64,000 nucleotides of DNA from Bosea sp. BIWAKO-01. Its GTDB lineage: Bacteria > Pseudomonadota > Alphaproteobacteria > Rhizobiales > Beijerinckiaceae. The notes beneath the pieces were generated by a model that saw only the letters and a program-made list of their open reading frames with translations, was not told where the DNA came from and made no database searches. Position 1 is the first letter of the stretch. Each line of letters opens with the position of its first letter. Below are positions 7,774 to 16,369 of this stretch, piece after piece. The stretch spans positions 1 to 64,000 of the forward strand of contig NZ_BCQA01000002.1 in assembly GCF_001748145.1 (NCBI RefSeq), read 5' to 3'. Made by a program: the position numbers and the translations under genes.

Positions 7774-9102
7774 TCAGAACTTGCCGTCTTCCTTGAAGAC
7801 CTTGTTCCAATCCTGGATCAGCAGGTCGAGCGCCTGTTTGGCGGTGCCCTTCTCAGCCACGACATAGTCGTGGATGCGTGCCTGTTCCGCCTGCATCAGC
7901 TGCGCGTAGGACGGCTCGGCCCAGAAATCGACGACCTGGCCCATGGCGACGAGGAAATCGGCCGCAAAGGGCGCGGATTTGGCAAAACCGGGGTCGTTCA
8001 GCACGCCCTTGTGGCAAGTATAGCCGCCGAGCTCCCACCACTTCTTCTGCACGTCGAGCGAGGCGAACCATTTGATATAGGCCAGCGCGTCGGCCTGGTT
8101 CGGCGAATAGGCGACGACCGAGATGCCCTGCCCGCCGAGCTGCGAGCCCTTCTCCTTCTCAGGCGGATTGACGAAGAAGCCGATCTTGTCGCCGCCGACA
8201 TTGGGATCCTTGTACAGGCCGGGGAAGAAGGCGAACCAGTTCATCTGCATCGCCGCCTGCCCGGATTTGAAGGCGTCCAGGCCCTCCTGCATATAGGCGT
8301 TGGAATAGCCCGGCGGGGTACAGCACTTGTACAGCGACTTGTAGAACTCCAGGCCCTTCACGGCATCTTCGGAATTGACGAAGCCGGCCATGGCGTAGGG
8401 CTTCTTCGGGTCCTGGTATTTGAAGCCGAAGGGATAGAGCGCGTTGGCGACGCCCATCGTGATGCCTTCCGAGCCGCGCTCGGTGAAGATCGCTGCGCCA
8501 TAGACCTTCTTGCCGTCGATGTCGCGGCCCTGGAAGAACTCGGCGATCTGCTTCAGCTCGGTCTGCGACTTCGGGGCAGCGAGCTCGCGGTTGTACTTGG
8601 CCTTGAATTCGGCCTGCAGATCGGGCTTGGAAAACCAGTCCTTGCGGTAGGTCCAGCCGAGCGCATCCCCCATGGCCGGCAACGCCCAGTAATTCGGCGT
8701 GTTCTTCGGCCATTCCGCATAGCCCGTGACGGTCGCCGGCATGAAGTCGTCGATCTTGATGCCTTCTTTGGCAAAGAAATCGTTCAGCTTCACATAATGC
8801 TTGTTCTCGGCAGAGCCGCCGATCCACTGCGAGTCACCGATGATCAGGTCGCAGAGCTTGCCCTTGGAATTGAGCTCGTTGAGCATGCGGTCGGCGAAGT
8901 TCGGCCAGGGCACGAACTCGAACTTCATCGCGATATTGGTCTTGGCGGTGAAGTCCTTGGAAAGCTCGACCAGCGCATTGGCCGGGTCCCAGGCCGCCCA
9001 GCAGAGCGTCAGCGACTTGCCCTGCGCCTGGGCCCCCGTGGCAGCAAGCGCTGCGCTCCCGGCGATGGTCGCGGCCAGCATCCATGTCCTGAATCGTGTC
9101 AT
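7774..9102 (-). CDS. ABC transporter substrate-binding protein (sugar/polyol family 1)
   Basis: 442-residue periplasmic binding protein. It has a classical signal peptide (MTRFRTWMLAATIAGSAALA, cut after AQA near residue 27) and a good ribosome site (GGGAGG) before the ATG. The mature part has family-1 features: LVELSKDFTAKTN, the aromatic-rich block YWALPAMGDALGWTYRKDW, and a C-terminal lobe with ALAYIKWFASLDVQKKWWEL. It opens the operon and is the only binding protein in it. The substrate cannot be read from sequence. The dhaL and PTS genes downstream point to a compound that enters metabolism through a dihydroxyacetone-like intermediate. Confidence 0.9.
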   Translation of the reverse strand: MTRFRTWMLAATIAGSAALAATGAQAQGKSLTLCWAAWDPANALVELSKDFTAKTNIAMKFEFVPWPNFADRMLNELNSKGKLCDLIIGDSQWIGGSAENKHYVKLNDFFAKEGIKIDDFMPATVTGYAEWPKNTPNYWALPAMGDALGWTYRKDWFSKPDLQAEFKAKYNRELAAPKSQTELKQIAEFFQGRDIDGKKVYGAAIFTERGSEGITMGVANALYPFGFKYQDPKKPYAMAGFVNSEDAVKGLEFYKSLYKCCTPPGYSNAYMQEGLDAFKSGQAAMQMNWFAFFPGLYKDPNVGGDKIGFFVNPPEKEKGSQLGGQGISVVAYSPNQADALAYIKWFASLDVQKKWWELGGYTCHKGVLNDPGFAKSAPFAADFLVAMGQVVDFWAEPSYAQLMQAEQARIHDYVVAEKGTAKQALDLLIQDWNKVFKEDGKF

Positions 9103-9255
9103 GTGCTTCCCTCCCTTGGCGTGCCGTCACCAGCCGTCATTGGGGTGACGGGCGAACCTGCGCGACCGCGAAGGGCACTTCCGCAAGCTGGGGCAAGGCC
9201 GACGCGGGATGTTTCCTCACGCCGCCTCGGGACGAGTCGCCCAAGTTCAGCGATT

Positions 9256-9283
9256 TGTTTAGTGAACGCTCAATCACTAAACA
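9256..9283. promoter_or_regulatory. 28-bp palindromic operator upstream of the ABC/dha operon
   Basis: TGTTTAGTGA (9256-9265) and TCACTAAACA (9274-9283) are exact inverted repeats separated by 8 bases. The centre is about 165 bases upstream of the binding-protein start, the first gene of the operon. A symmetric 10-bp arm is what a dimeric repressor would recognise. No cognate regulator gene is adjacent; the HTH protein at the operon end is a candidate. Confidence 0.6.
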
Positions 9284-9583
9284 TGTCAAGTGACGGAAAC
9301 AGCCGGTAACATACTGCAATGCAGCCGATTTTGCTGCGCTGCACAAGTTCAGTGAATTCCCGAACATGCTCAGGTTGGGGCCGTGCGGCCCATCATGTGC
9401 TTCGTGAAGCCCGGCCCGCGCCATTTGCGGACATTGGCGCATTGCCCAGAAGCAGACGCTACGAATGTGCTGACCAGAGTTCCGCTCTTGGCCCCCTTGG
9501 GACGTTCGGCACGTCCGCTGATGGGCATGTCCGGTGCCGTTAAGGCGATGCTGATACCTGTCCGCATCCGGCAGTATCGCAGA

Positions 9584-9712
9584 TCATCCGATGCACGGAA
9601 TCCCAAGCAGGACTCCTCCGTTCCGATCAATCCACTTGCCCGCCTCGGCCAGTGCCACCGCGATCGTCTCCTTGTGCACATTAAGGCTGACATAGGTGAT
9701 AGGCTTCTCCAT
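9584..9712 (-). pseudogene. IS110-family transposase N-terminal fragment
   Basis: A 42-residue frame beginning MEKPITYVSLNVHKETIAV matches the N-terminus of IS110-type transposases (YVGLDVHKETIAVALAEAG). It stops early, and nothing recognisable follows. The first catalytic Asp of the DEDD site, in GLDVHK, is Asn here (SLNVHK). It is therefore a dead remnant. No terminal repeats are visible. Confidence 0.75.
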
Positions 9713-9816
9713 GCCCCGTCACCTATGCAAGAGGCTCGGTGCCGGACCACCCAGCGCAACCCTCGCAACCTGCATACTGTGAGACGGGGCGCCCCTATCT
9801 CAGGCGGACATCTGGT

Positions 9817-10386
9817 CTAGCGCGTTGGAGGAATACTGTCCGACGCGTGGCGGGGTTTGGCTAACCGCGTACGGTCCTTGCCGAGGCCGGTCGCTTCGAG
9901 AAGCCCCTTCCGCTTGGCATCGTAATAGTACCCGCTCCGATAGTAGCGGTCGGCGCGGTTCTGGTCGCGATCGGCCACGAGCCAGGCTCCCCGCAGATAT
10001 TTGAGCCCATAGGTGAGATTGACCTCGGGATCGAGCAACCCCACTGCCGGGCCGGTGTAACCCATGCTGCGCGCCGTCGCGTGCTTGATCTGCATCAATC
10101 CAAAATGACCACCGTTCTGGGCGGTTGGGCGAAAGTTGCTCTCGCGCTTGACGATTCGCCGGACCAAATCCGAGGGGAGTTCGTAATGCGCTGACTGCTG
10201 TTCGATGATCCGGTCGATGCCTGCGCGCGCCGGGCCGCCTGGTGACCGAGGATCAACTGACTGTTCGCCGGAGTAAGCAAGCGGTTTCGCTGCCTCCGCG
10301 AACGTGTCGTCCGGAACGATGCATCCTCCAACCCCGGCAGACAGCAAGGTGATACCGGCTGCAACGAGACGTCTTTGCCACAGCAT
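9817..10386 (-). CDS. Lytic transglycosylase lipoprotein (SLT/Slt70-like domain)
   Basis: 189-residue envelope protein predicted to cut peptidoglycan glycan strands. The N-terminus has a lipoprotein signal with lipobox LSAGVGGC (Cys22), so it should be membrane-anchored. The SLT domain covers about residues 55-150: catalytic Glu82 in VKRESNFRP, then GHFGLMQIKHATARSMGYTG and NLTYGLKYLRGA, the usual order of goose-lysozyme-like motifs. It stands alone, convergent with nothing, in a stretch rich in gene remnants. Confidence 0.88.
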   Translation of the reverse strand: MLWQRRLVAAGITLLSAGVGGCIVPDDTFAEAAKPLAYSGEQSVDPRSPGGPARAGIDRIIEQQSAHYELPSDLVRRIVKRESNFRPTAQNGGHFGLMQIKHATARSMGYTGPAVGLLDPEVNLTYGLKYLRGAWLVADRDQNRADRYYRSGYYYDAKRKGLLEATGLGKDRTRLAKPRHASDSIPPTR

Positions 10387-10685
10387 CTGGCCTCCATCAG
10401 CTGATGAATCTGCTCACGGGGACGCCAACTCTAGGCTCAACCCATCCGCGGCACCTGCAAATTATGGAAGGTACGAATGGATGACTGGGCGAGCTTCAGG
10501 AGGAAAGGCCAAGTTCGGCCGCGACACAATAGGGATTCGAGTGACTTGCTTGGGTCGCGATGAGACGTAGCCTCGGCTGGCCAGGGCGCTATCATGTACT
10601 ACCGCCTCATCGAGCGTCTGCTTCCGGACCGAGATCGAAGGGCTAAAATCGACCCAACCGCGACATTCGCGGCGAGCCGCTAAAC

Positions 10686-10830
10686 GGTCAAAAGTGGCCC
10701 TTTCCCGACATCCAGGGAGTCTGCTTTCGGGAAGTCTGGTTGGCGCGCTGGCCGATGGGCAAAAGTGGCCCTTCCTGACGTTGGGGATGTCCCCTTCCGG
10801 CAAGCTGATTGGTGGCGGCCGAAGTTGGCC
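10686..10830. repeat. Two imperfect tandem copies of an approximately 71-bp element
   Basis: Copy 1 contains CAAAAGTGGCCC at 10689-10700 and copy 2 contains the same word at 10760-10771, a period of 71. Each is followed by a divergent GACRTY...GGGRRTS...CTTYCGGSAAG segment and a final GGCCGAT. The copies resemble decayed intergenic repeats. No function is visible. Confidence 0.5.
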
Positions 10831-10913
10831 GATACCGTTGAAGAAGTCGGCCCTGTGAATGGCTCTGGTGTGGATCGCGTTTCGAGGGCTGAGATGGATC
10901 CCACACCCCGTCA

Positions 10914-10999
10914 CCAAGTGCTGTAATGGCGATCGTCAGAATGTGGAGTCCGACCTCGACCAAGTGATGGTGAAGCTCGAGGCCCGTCATGCCCGGCAC
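10914..10999 (-). pseudogene. Response-regulator receiver-domain remnant
   Basis: A frame reading MPGMTGLELHHHLVEVGLH and then ILTIAITALGD matches the segment just after the phospho-acceptor Asp of FixJ-like receivers (D-x-x-MPGM-x-GLEL). The preceding bases give the expected Asp-Val-Arg only if the reading frame is adjusted, and the rest of a receiver is missing on both sides. It is short, so this is a tentative call. Confidence 0.4.
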
Positions 11000-11152
11000 G
11001 TGTCAGGAACTTGCCGTCCTCGCCTTCGTCGGGACCGCCGTGGTGCTCACCGAATTGCGGACGGTATAATACTTAGAGCGGTGCGAGCCTGTGCCCGGCC
11101 AAGGCCGGAAAGCGCGAACCCCTTCAAGTTCTTGCCGATTCTGCCCCCGGTT

Positions 11153-12133
11153 TTAGTCCAAGAAGTGCACCGGGACGCCTGGACGCAAGATGTCGGCAAG
11201 CTCCTCCACATCCCAGTTCGTCAGTCTCACGCAGCCATGCGACGTCGTTTTGCTGACCTGAGAGGGTTCAGGCGTCCCGTGAATCCCGAATGTTGGCTCA
11301 GACAGTGCAATCCAGACGGTTCCGACCGGGTTATTAGGCCCAGGCGGCAGCACGAGGGTTTCGTCGTTCTTGCCCTGCTGGAAATTCTTCTCGGGGTCGT
11401 AGGTGTAGTTCGGGTTCCGCGCGATGCGGGTGACCTTGTACTGGCCGGACAGAGATGGCGTGTTTTTGCTCCCGATCGTTGCCGGATAGCTCGCGAGGAT
11501 GGTGTCGCCTTCGCCATAGACAACGACCATTCCGGTACTCTTGACGGCTTCGACCCTTTTAGCGCCCCCCCTTTGAAGCGAGCGGTCGCCAGACACGATG
11601 TAAATTCGGCTGCCGGCCTCGGTAAAGGCCTGCCCTTGGTTGAGCTCCATCAAGAGCTTTTCGCTCATGTGAAAGCGTTCGCCGAGCATCTCCTGCGGGC
11701 TGGTAAAGGAGAGGCGCTTCATCTTCGCCTGCTTCGCGTAGTCGCGGGGAATATCGTCAGCGAAGTCGTAATCCGTGTCTTTGTCGGACAGCTTGTATTC
11801 GGCCACGACATCCTGAACGGTATCGCCGCCAAGCCCGCGCCAAGCGACCTCGTCCAATTCGTCGCTTTCACTAAGTTTTTCCTGGCGCCGGAACTGCGCG
11901 ACGGCCTTGCGGAAGTTCTCCCCATCGATGCCATCGATCACACCCGGTGAGATGCTGCGCCGGCTGAGCAAGACCTGGGCCTTCACGATCAAGGGATTGG
12001 GCCCACTCGCTTTCTGGTAGGGACGCGCCGCGAATGTCGCTGTGTTGATTTGCTCGGCTGTCAGAGCCGACGCCGGTGCCGCACCGACGGCCAAGAGGAC
12101 CACCAAGGCTGTCATCAAATCAACGGGTTTCAT
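11153..12133 (-). CDS. L,D-transpeptidase (YkuD/ErfK family)
   Basis: 326-residue exported enzyme that would make 3-3 peptidoglycan crosslinks or anchor proteins to peptidoglycan. A signal peptide (MKPVDLMTALVVLLAVGAAP) is cut near residue 23. A peptidoglycan-binding-like region with IDGENFRKAVAQFRR follows at about 50-80, and the YkuD domain runs from about 190. The catalytic signature is complete: His285 in IHGTPEP, then SHGCVRLTN with His299 and Cys301. The start ATG follows no strong ribosome site, but the signal peptide fits it well. Confidence 0.9.
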   Translation of the reverse strand: MKPVDLMTALVVLLAVGAAPASALTAEQINTATFAARPYQKASGPNPLIVKAQVLLSRRSISPGVIDGIDGENFRKAVAQFRRQEKLSESDELDEVAWRGLGGDTVQDVVAEYKLSDKDTDYDFADDIPRDYAKQAKMKRLSFTSPQEMLGERFHMSEKLLMELNQGQAFTEAGSRIYIVSGDRSLQRGGAKRVEAVKSTGMVVVYGEGDTILASYPATIGSKNTPSLSGQYKVTRIARNPNYTYDPEKNFQQGKNDETLVLPPGPNNPVGTVWIALSEPTFGIHGTPEPSQVSKTTSHGCVRLTNWDVEELADILRPGVPVHFLD

Positions 12134-12637
12134 CGCTCTGAGCTTCCGGTGAGGTCACGATATATACGGCTGAAGCGTCATCATGTTCCCCTGATTCCGC
12201 TGTCGCGCCGTAGGGGAGTTGGTAGGTGCTCATGGATGACGTGGGCGGGTAGGGCGCCCGCCCATTGCTTGGGGAAATGCCGCCTTGTGCCGGAACGTTT
12301 TTGAGCCGAGGCGGCCGATGGAACGGTGCCGAGTCACGCGTGCGGACGGGTGGCTGTGACGTGGTCGATCGTGCCCATGCCATTGAACCGGAAAGCGGAA
12401 CATACGCGATCGGGTCAGGTTGAAATTTCGACTGTCCGGAAATGTGAGTTGGGTAGGATGAGGTCCAGGCGGAGCATGAACGCCTCCCCTTCGTTGGTTG
12501 CGGAGTGGCCGCTCCCGTCGTCCGCAACGCTTGGGTCGTCGGTTCGAGCGAAGGGGATCGAACGCGAAATTCGGGCCCGACTGCCCTGGGCAGCCAGGAC
12601 TTGCATCACGGCCGGGACGGGGCATATCGCATTGCGG
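12134..12637. other. 504-bp spacer with no supported gene
   Basis: Contains a GGAAC-N16-GGTT sequence at 12397-12421 that is one base away from the EcfG consensus and points towards the hypothetical gene at 12638. An open frame extends leftwards from that gene through this stretch, but its composition does not look coding. Confidence 0.4.
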
Positions 12638-13093
12638 ATGTCAGAGGCCGAGACGGATGTATTCAGGGCCGCCTCGGCGTGCATCTCCGAAACGCTGGCC
12701 GGGATCCCAAGGCTACCCGTACTTCCAAGCGAGGCGGAGGATATTCTGACGATCTCTTCCCGCGAGCGTCACAAGTGGGTGAAAGACGGTCGCCTTAAGA
12801 GCATCGGGACACGCACCGTCAAGCTGCGCGGACGCGCAAGAGCCGTGACGTTCCACGTCTTCGACCCGCGGCAGATCGAGGCCGTGCTTGATGGGGACCT
12901 GCCGGCAATTTGGAGAGTGGAGGATGCGCAGGCGCTCGCCGAGACCCGGCGGCGCGCGGCGGGAAAGGCCGCACGGACCCGTGCGGGCAAAGGCCAGGGC
13001 AAGGCCGGCGAAGCCAGGAATGCGCGGGAAGACGCCCCCCGGACGCAGTTGGACGGCTGGGATGCCTTCGAGGCGGAAGGACTGTTGCGTTAG
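12638..13093 (+). CDS. Hypothetical basic protein
   Basis: 151 residues from the ATG at 12638; upstream in-frame starts at 12458 and 12476 are possible. The central part reads SRERHKWVKDGRLKSIGTRT then RARAVTFHVFDPRQIEAVL, which looks like a real folded, perhaps DNA-contacting domain. The C-terminal third is an Arg/Lys/Ala-rich tail (RRRAAGKAARTRAGKGQGK). No named family is recognised, and no good ribosome site is seen at 12638. It could be a truncated gene, given the debris around it. Confidence 0.45.
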   Translation: MSEAETDVFRAASACISETLAGIPRLPVLPSEAEDILTISSRERHKWVKDGRLKSIGTRTVKLRGRARAVTFHVFDPRQIEAVLDGDLPAIWRVEDAQALAETRRRAAGKAARTRAGKGQGKAGEARNAREDAPRTQLDGWDAFEAEGLLR

Positions 13094-13262
13094 CAGAACC
13101 CAAACCGGCCACCCTGTTTCACCCGCGTAACGGGCGGCCAGGACAATGATGGATACGCCTTGCTCGAAATGCGATTGTCGCACGAGCCTGGCGGTAAGGC
13201 TCCGGATGCTTAGTCCTGTGCCGGAGTAGGGACCTATCCAAAGGTTACCTCCTCGCGCACCG

Positions 13263-13849
13263 CTAGTCGGGTGTGCCGGCGTTAGGCTGCTGCGGAATGA
13301 AGGGGCGGCTCCAGAAGCGTGAGCCACGCAGACCGAAGCGAAAGGGCCGCTCAGGCGCTTTGGAAATGCCTATTCCAGTGCCGCTCACAATTGCCGGGCG
13401 TTCAGTGGGCGCGCGTACGAAGAAGGGGGGGTCCGTCAAACTCAGGCCGTTGTGCACATTGGTTATTCCCAGCGCCCTTGCGAGCCGCCCGGGTCCCGAG
13501 CAGAGATTTCTTTCCGTCCCTCGCCGTATGATCATCTTATCGATGCCGACCTCCGGGGCTATCGCGCGGATCAACACGGCGCCATGGCCCTCCGCAACGA
13601 CGTTGAAACACCAATGCAAGCCGTAGGAGCGGTATACATAGGCGTGCCCAGATCCCCAAACATCGTTGCGTTGGCGGGAGTGCGGCCGCGATAGCTGTGC
13701 GATGCGGGATCGTCACGAAGATAGGCCTCGGTTTCGACGATCGTGCCTCCCACACCGTCGACAAGGAACAGCGCTCCTATCAGCTCCTTCGCAAGCTCGA
13801 CGGCGTCAGCGCATTCGAAGTAGGCAGGCGACCTTTTCATCACTGGCAT
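13263..13849 (-). pseudogene. DNA-3-methyladenine glycosylase (AAG/MPG family), frameshifted
   Basis: The first frame gives the normal N-terminus, including the catalytic Glu in TIVETEAYL and [17 protein letters not shown]. The second frame, from about 13645 down to 13263, gives [18 protein letters not shown] and IIRRGTERNLCSGPGRLARA, the substrate-pocket half. The frames join if one base is added between 13646 and 13645, which restores the conserved text [19 protein letters not shown]. The product would excise alkylated purines in base-excision repair. As sequenced it makes only the first part. Either a real one-base deletion or a sequencing error. Confidence 0.88.
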
Positions 13850-14255
13850 TTTGGCAGTTTACCTGGGAGGAAACTTACCGCGGCTCGACAGCTGCCGATC
13901 GAACCCGCGATAGACGATAACCGGAGGGAGCAGCACTTCGTTCCAGATGGGGTGGAAGGACGAAACTTGTCGACGTCCGTCCCCCAAGTGAGGACCGGCC
14001 AGCCCCGCAATGGCAGCGTTCATAAGGCTGTGTTGAAGTAGAGCCCCGCCCGGGGGTAGCGGTGGCCTCGACGACAAGCCCGGCGGAGTAGGAGTAGCCG
14101 AGCCAAGCGGCCGCCTCGAAACTAGTTGTGCCCCATTTGCGGCTCCAAGGTGATTGTCGTGGATCCACCTAGCGGGCTGGGATGCCAACGTCCCACCCAA
14201 GCGGAACCGGGCGGATGCGGGCGTGTTCTGTTTGCAAAGCGCTTCGGGAACCATC
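13850..14255. other. 406-bp spacer between two frameshifted genes
   Basis: No supported gene. A short plus-strand frame near 14126 has a CPICGSK zinc-knuckle-like start but no continuing family. A GGAAC-N16-TGTT sequence at 14203-14227 is a weak candidate promoter for the phospholipase D gene that follows. Confidence 0.35.
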
Positions 14256-15535
14256 ATGAAGATCGCGAAGTATCCGCTAGCCATCGCGGTCCTATCAGCT
14301 GTGGCTGGGGTGTTCGGATGCCTGATCGTCGCCAACCTGATACCGGAACGGCGGGAGCTGCAGCAGCCACTCCCTCATCATCTGGCATCCTCCGACGACC
14401 AGTTCAAAACTTCCCTGGGCGCGCTTTTCGGTTCCAGTAGCATTCCCGGCAACAGGGTCGAGACGCTCGTCAACGGGAACCAGATTTTCCCGTCCATGCT
14501 GCAGGCCATTCGCGACGCCAAAAACACCATCACGTTCGAAACGTACATCTATTGGCGCGGCGACATCGCGGATCAGTTTGCCGACAAGCTGTCTCAGAAG
14601 GCGCGCGAGGGGGTCAGCGTCAAGGTCCTGCTCGACTGGGTCGGCAGCCTCCCGATGGAGAAGGCCTTGGTCGAGCGGATGCAGGCGGCGGGTGTGGAAG
14701 TGGTTAAATTCCGCCCCGTCAGTTGGAGCACGGTGGATCGCGTCAACAACCGTACACACCGAAAGCTCTTAATTGTGGACGGCCGGGTCGGGTTTACGGG
14801 CGGCGTCGGCATAGGCGATGAGTGGAATGGTGATGCCAGGACACCGTCCGAGTGGCGCGACAATCACTACCGCCTCGAAGGCCCTGCCGTTGCAGAATTG
14901 CAGGCCGCGTTTGCCGAGCATTGGATCGAGGCTACCGGAGAACTCTTGATGGGAGACCGGTTCTTCCCGGCCATTAAACAAGATGGCAAGCAGGATGCTC
15001 AGATAGTCGTCAGTTCGACGCATCAGCGCAACGTCATGCATCTCATGCTGATGACGGCGCTTGCCGCGGCCGAAAAGAACATCCGCGTGGAACTCCTTAC
15101 TTCGTTCCTGATGCCATCACCCGACGGCAATTGCTCGAAGCGCGAAAGCGCGGCGTCGAAATCGAGATTATTGTGCCTGGAAAAACGACTGATGCGCGCC
15201 TTGTTCAGAAAGCGTCACGCCACTTTTGGGGCGAATTGCTCGAGGCTGGGATAAAGATCTACGAGTTTCATCCGACAATGTATCACTGCAAACTCGTGAT
15301 CCTCGATGAGGTCTGGACATCTGTGGGGTCCACCAACATCGACGAGCGCGCTCTTCGTTTGAACGACGAGGCCAATATGAATTTTTACGATCCAAGGTTC
15401 GCACGAGAACAAATTGAGATCTTCAAAACCGATCTGACGCGCTCTGCGCCCTACACGATGGTGCAATGGCGACAAAGAACCGTTGGCGAGAAACTGTCTG
15501 ATTGGCTAGCCAGCTTGCTGCGATCCCAAATCTAG
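14256..15535 (+). pseudogene. Cardiolipin-synthase-like phospholipase D, frameshifted
   Basis: The ATG at 14256 gives an N-terminal membrane anchor (KYPLAIAVLSAVAGVFGCL). The first PLD half has the HKD motif HRKLLIVDGRVGFTGG. After about 15100 the reading moves to another frame, giving YFVPDAITRRQLLEARKRG and the second HKD motif YHCKLVILDEVWTSVGST, and ends QWRQRTVGEKLSDW. Both HKD motifs that form the active site are intact. Only the join, around 15096-15115 just before YFVPD, is broken, consistent with a small deletion. The family makes cardiolipin or transfers phosphatidyl groups at the inner membrane. Confidence 0.88.
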
Positions 15536-15961
15536 GGCCGCCGCTCGCATCTGCTTCCCGGTCTGGCTTCGGTTAGATCTGAGCCGACCGGTCAATAGAT
15601 CGGCCACCATCCATGCTACGCCGAGGATACGTTTTTGCGCCGCCTCCCATCTAACGTAAACGGGCTCGTCGAACACTCTTAGCCGTCGAAAAGAAGACGT
15701 TCCTGATGTCGTAAGAGGGGAGCATGAACGCAGTTCATCCGCCGCGTACGCGACGCCGGTCTTTCGATCGACAATCGTAGAATCCGGCTTCTACTGGCGC
15801 TTGCCGAAATCGCCGTCGCACCGACTGGGCCAAGGATCGGATCATGACCTCGGCCGGTCACGAGATTGGTCGTCATCTCATGAAAGAGCGCGCCGAGCTC
15901 ATCGAGTCGCGCTGCCTCCATCATTTTCGGAGGCGCTCCGCGATGCTGGTTTACATTCAGA
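15536..15961. other. 426-bp spacer
   Basis: Nothing with coding character is supported on either strand. An 81-residue minus-strand frame at 15679-15924 has no recognisable motif or ribosome site. Confidence 0.4.
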
Positions 15962-16036
15962 TTACTTCATGAAGAACCACAAAAGGATGATTATTGGGAT
16001 CGGAATACCGAGCAGCCAGAGTGCCAGGGAACGCAT
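15962..16036 (-). CDS. 24-residue single-segment membrane protein (LGIPxPIIILL family)
   Basis: The frame MRSLALWLLGIPIPIIILLW is followed by FFMK and a stop. It is almost wholly one membrane segment broken by the IPxP kink. A strong ribosome site AGGAGGG lies 4 bases before the ATG. A GGAAC-N16-AGTT sequence ends 40 bases upstream. A second gene of the same length and pattern is at 58593-58667, which strongly supports both. Function unknown. It is short enough to be missed by routine gene calling. Confidence 0.75.
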   Translation of the reverse strand: MRSLALWLLGIPIPIIILLWFFMK

Positions 16037-16076
16037 GAGTCCCTCCTATCGAATTTCAATAGCCATGTGTGCCTTC

Positions 16077-16101
16077 AACTCGGCCGGCGAGACTGAGTTC
16101 C
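16077..16101 (-). promoter_or_regulatory. Candidate EcfG promoter (GGAAC-N16-AGTT)
   Basis: On the minus strand GGAAC (16097-16101) and AGTT (16077-16080) are 16 bases apart. The -10 differs from CGTT at its first, least constrained base. It is correctly placed for the 24-residue membrane protein gene at 15962-16036. Confidence 0.45.
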
Positions 16102-16369
16102 CAAAAGGGGCACCCCCGCGATTTGAGGCTCAAGGGTCCCGAATTATTCGGAGATGACGCTGGCCGCCCCAGCCTCTGAGAATGAAAGAAAAAGGAGCGT
16201 GCGAAGCTTGACACTGGACCGCCTTATTCGACATTGCGCGGGCTCTGCTTCCACTTCCAGTTCCAGTCGATTTGTCGTCTCCTCTTCGAAGCAGGCCCGA
16301 TCGGCTTTCGCTCGCGGAGAAGAGCAATGTACGAGCAAATCCTCGACTGTTGGCGCTTGCGGCGTGCCC

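Larger units (their letters stand above)
10387..11152. other. 766-bp spacer with degenerate repeats and gene debris
   Basis: No intact gene is supported here. It holds two copies of an approximately 71-bp imperfect direct repeat and a receiver-domain remnant, listed separately. Open frames on the minus strand across it have low-complexity, arginine/proline-rich translations and no recognisable motif. Confidence 0.6.

Noticed and set aside
9370-9768. 132-codon minus-strand frame over the IS110 remnant
   Set aside because: It is out of frame with the recognisable transposase segment, and the translation is Arg/Trp-rich noise.
10462-10917. 151-codon minus-strand frame in the debris region
   Set aside because: It spans the imperfect direct repeats and has no recognisable domain; it is likely non-coding repeat sequence.
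12500-12600. tRNA-like GGTTCGAGCG word
   Set aside because: No acceptor or anticodon stems can be drawn around it. It is a chance match to a T-loop.
12326-12637. Leftward in-frame extension of the hypothetical gene at 12638
   Set aside because: The added residues are Ser/Arg/Pro-rich, lack conserved character and have no ribosome site at the first ATG.
14203-14227. GGAAC-N16-TGTT as promoter of the phospholipase D gene
   Set aside because: The -10 mismatches and the gene is broken. About three such one-off matches are expected by chance in the window.
14126-14255. Zinc-knuckle-like frame beginning with CPICGSK
   Set aside because: Only one pair of cysteines is convincing, and the rest reads into the phospholipase D start region without a family match.
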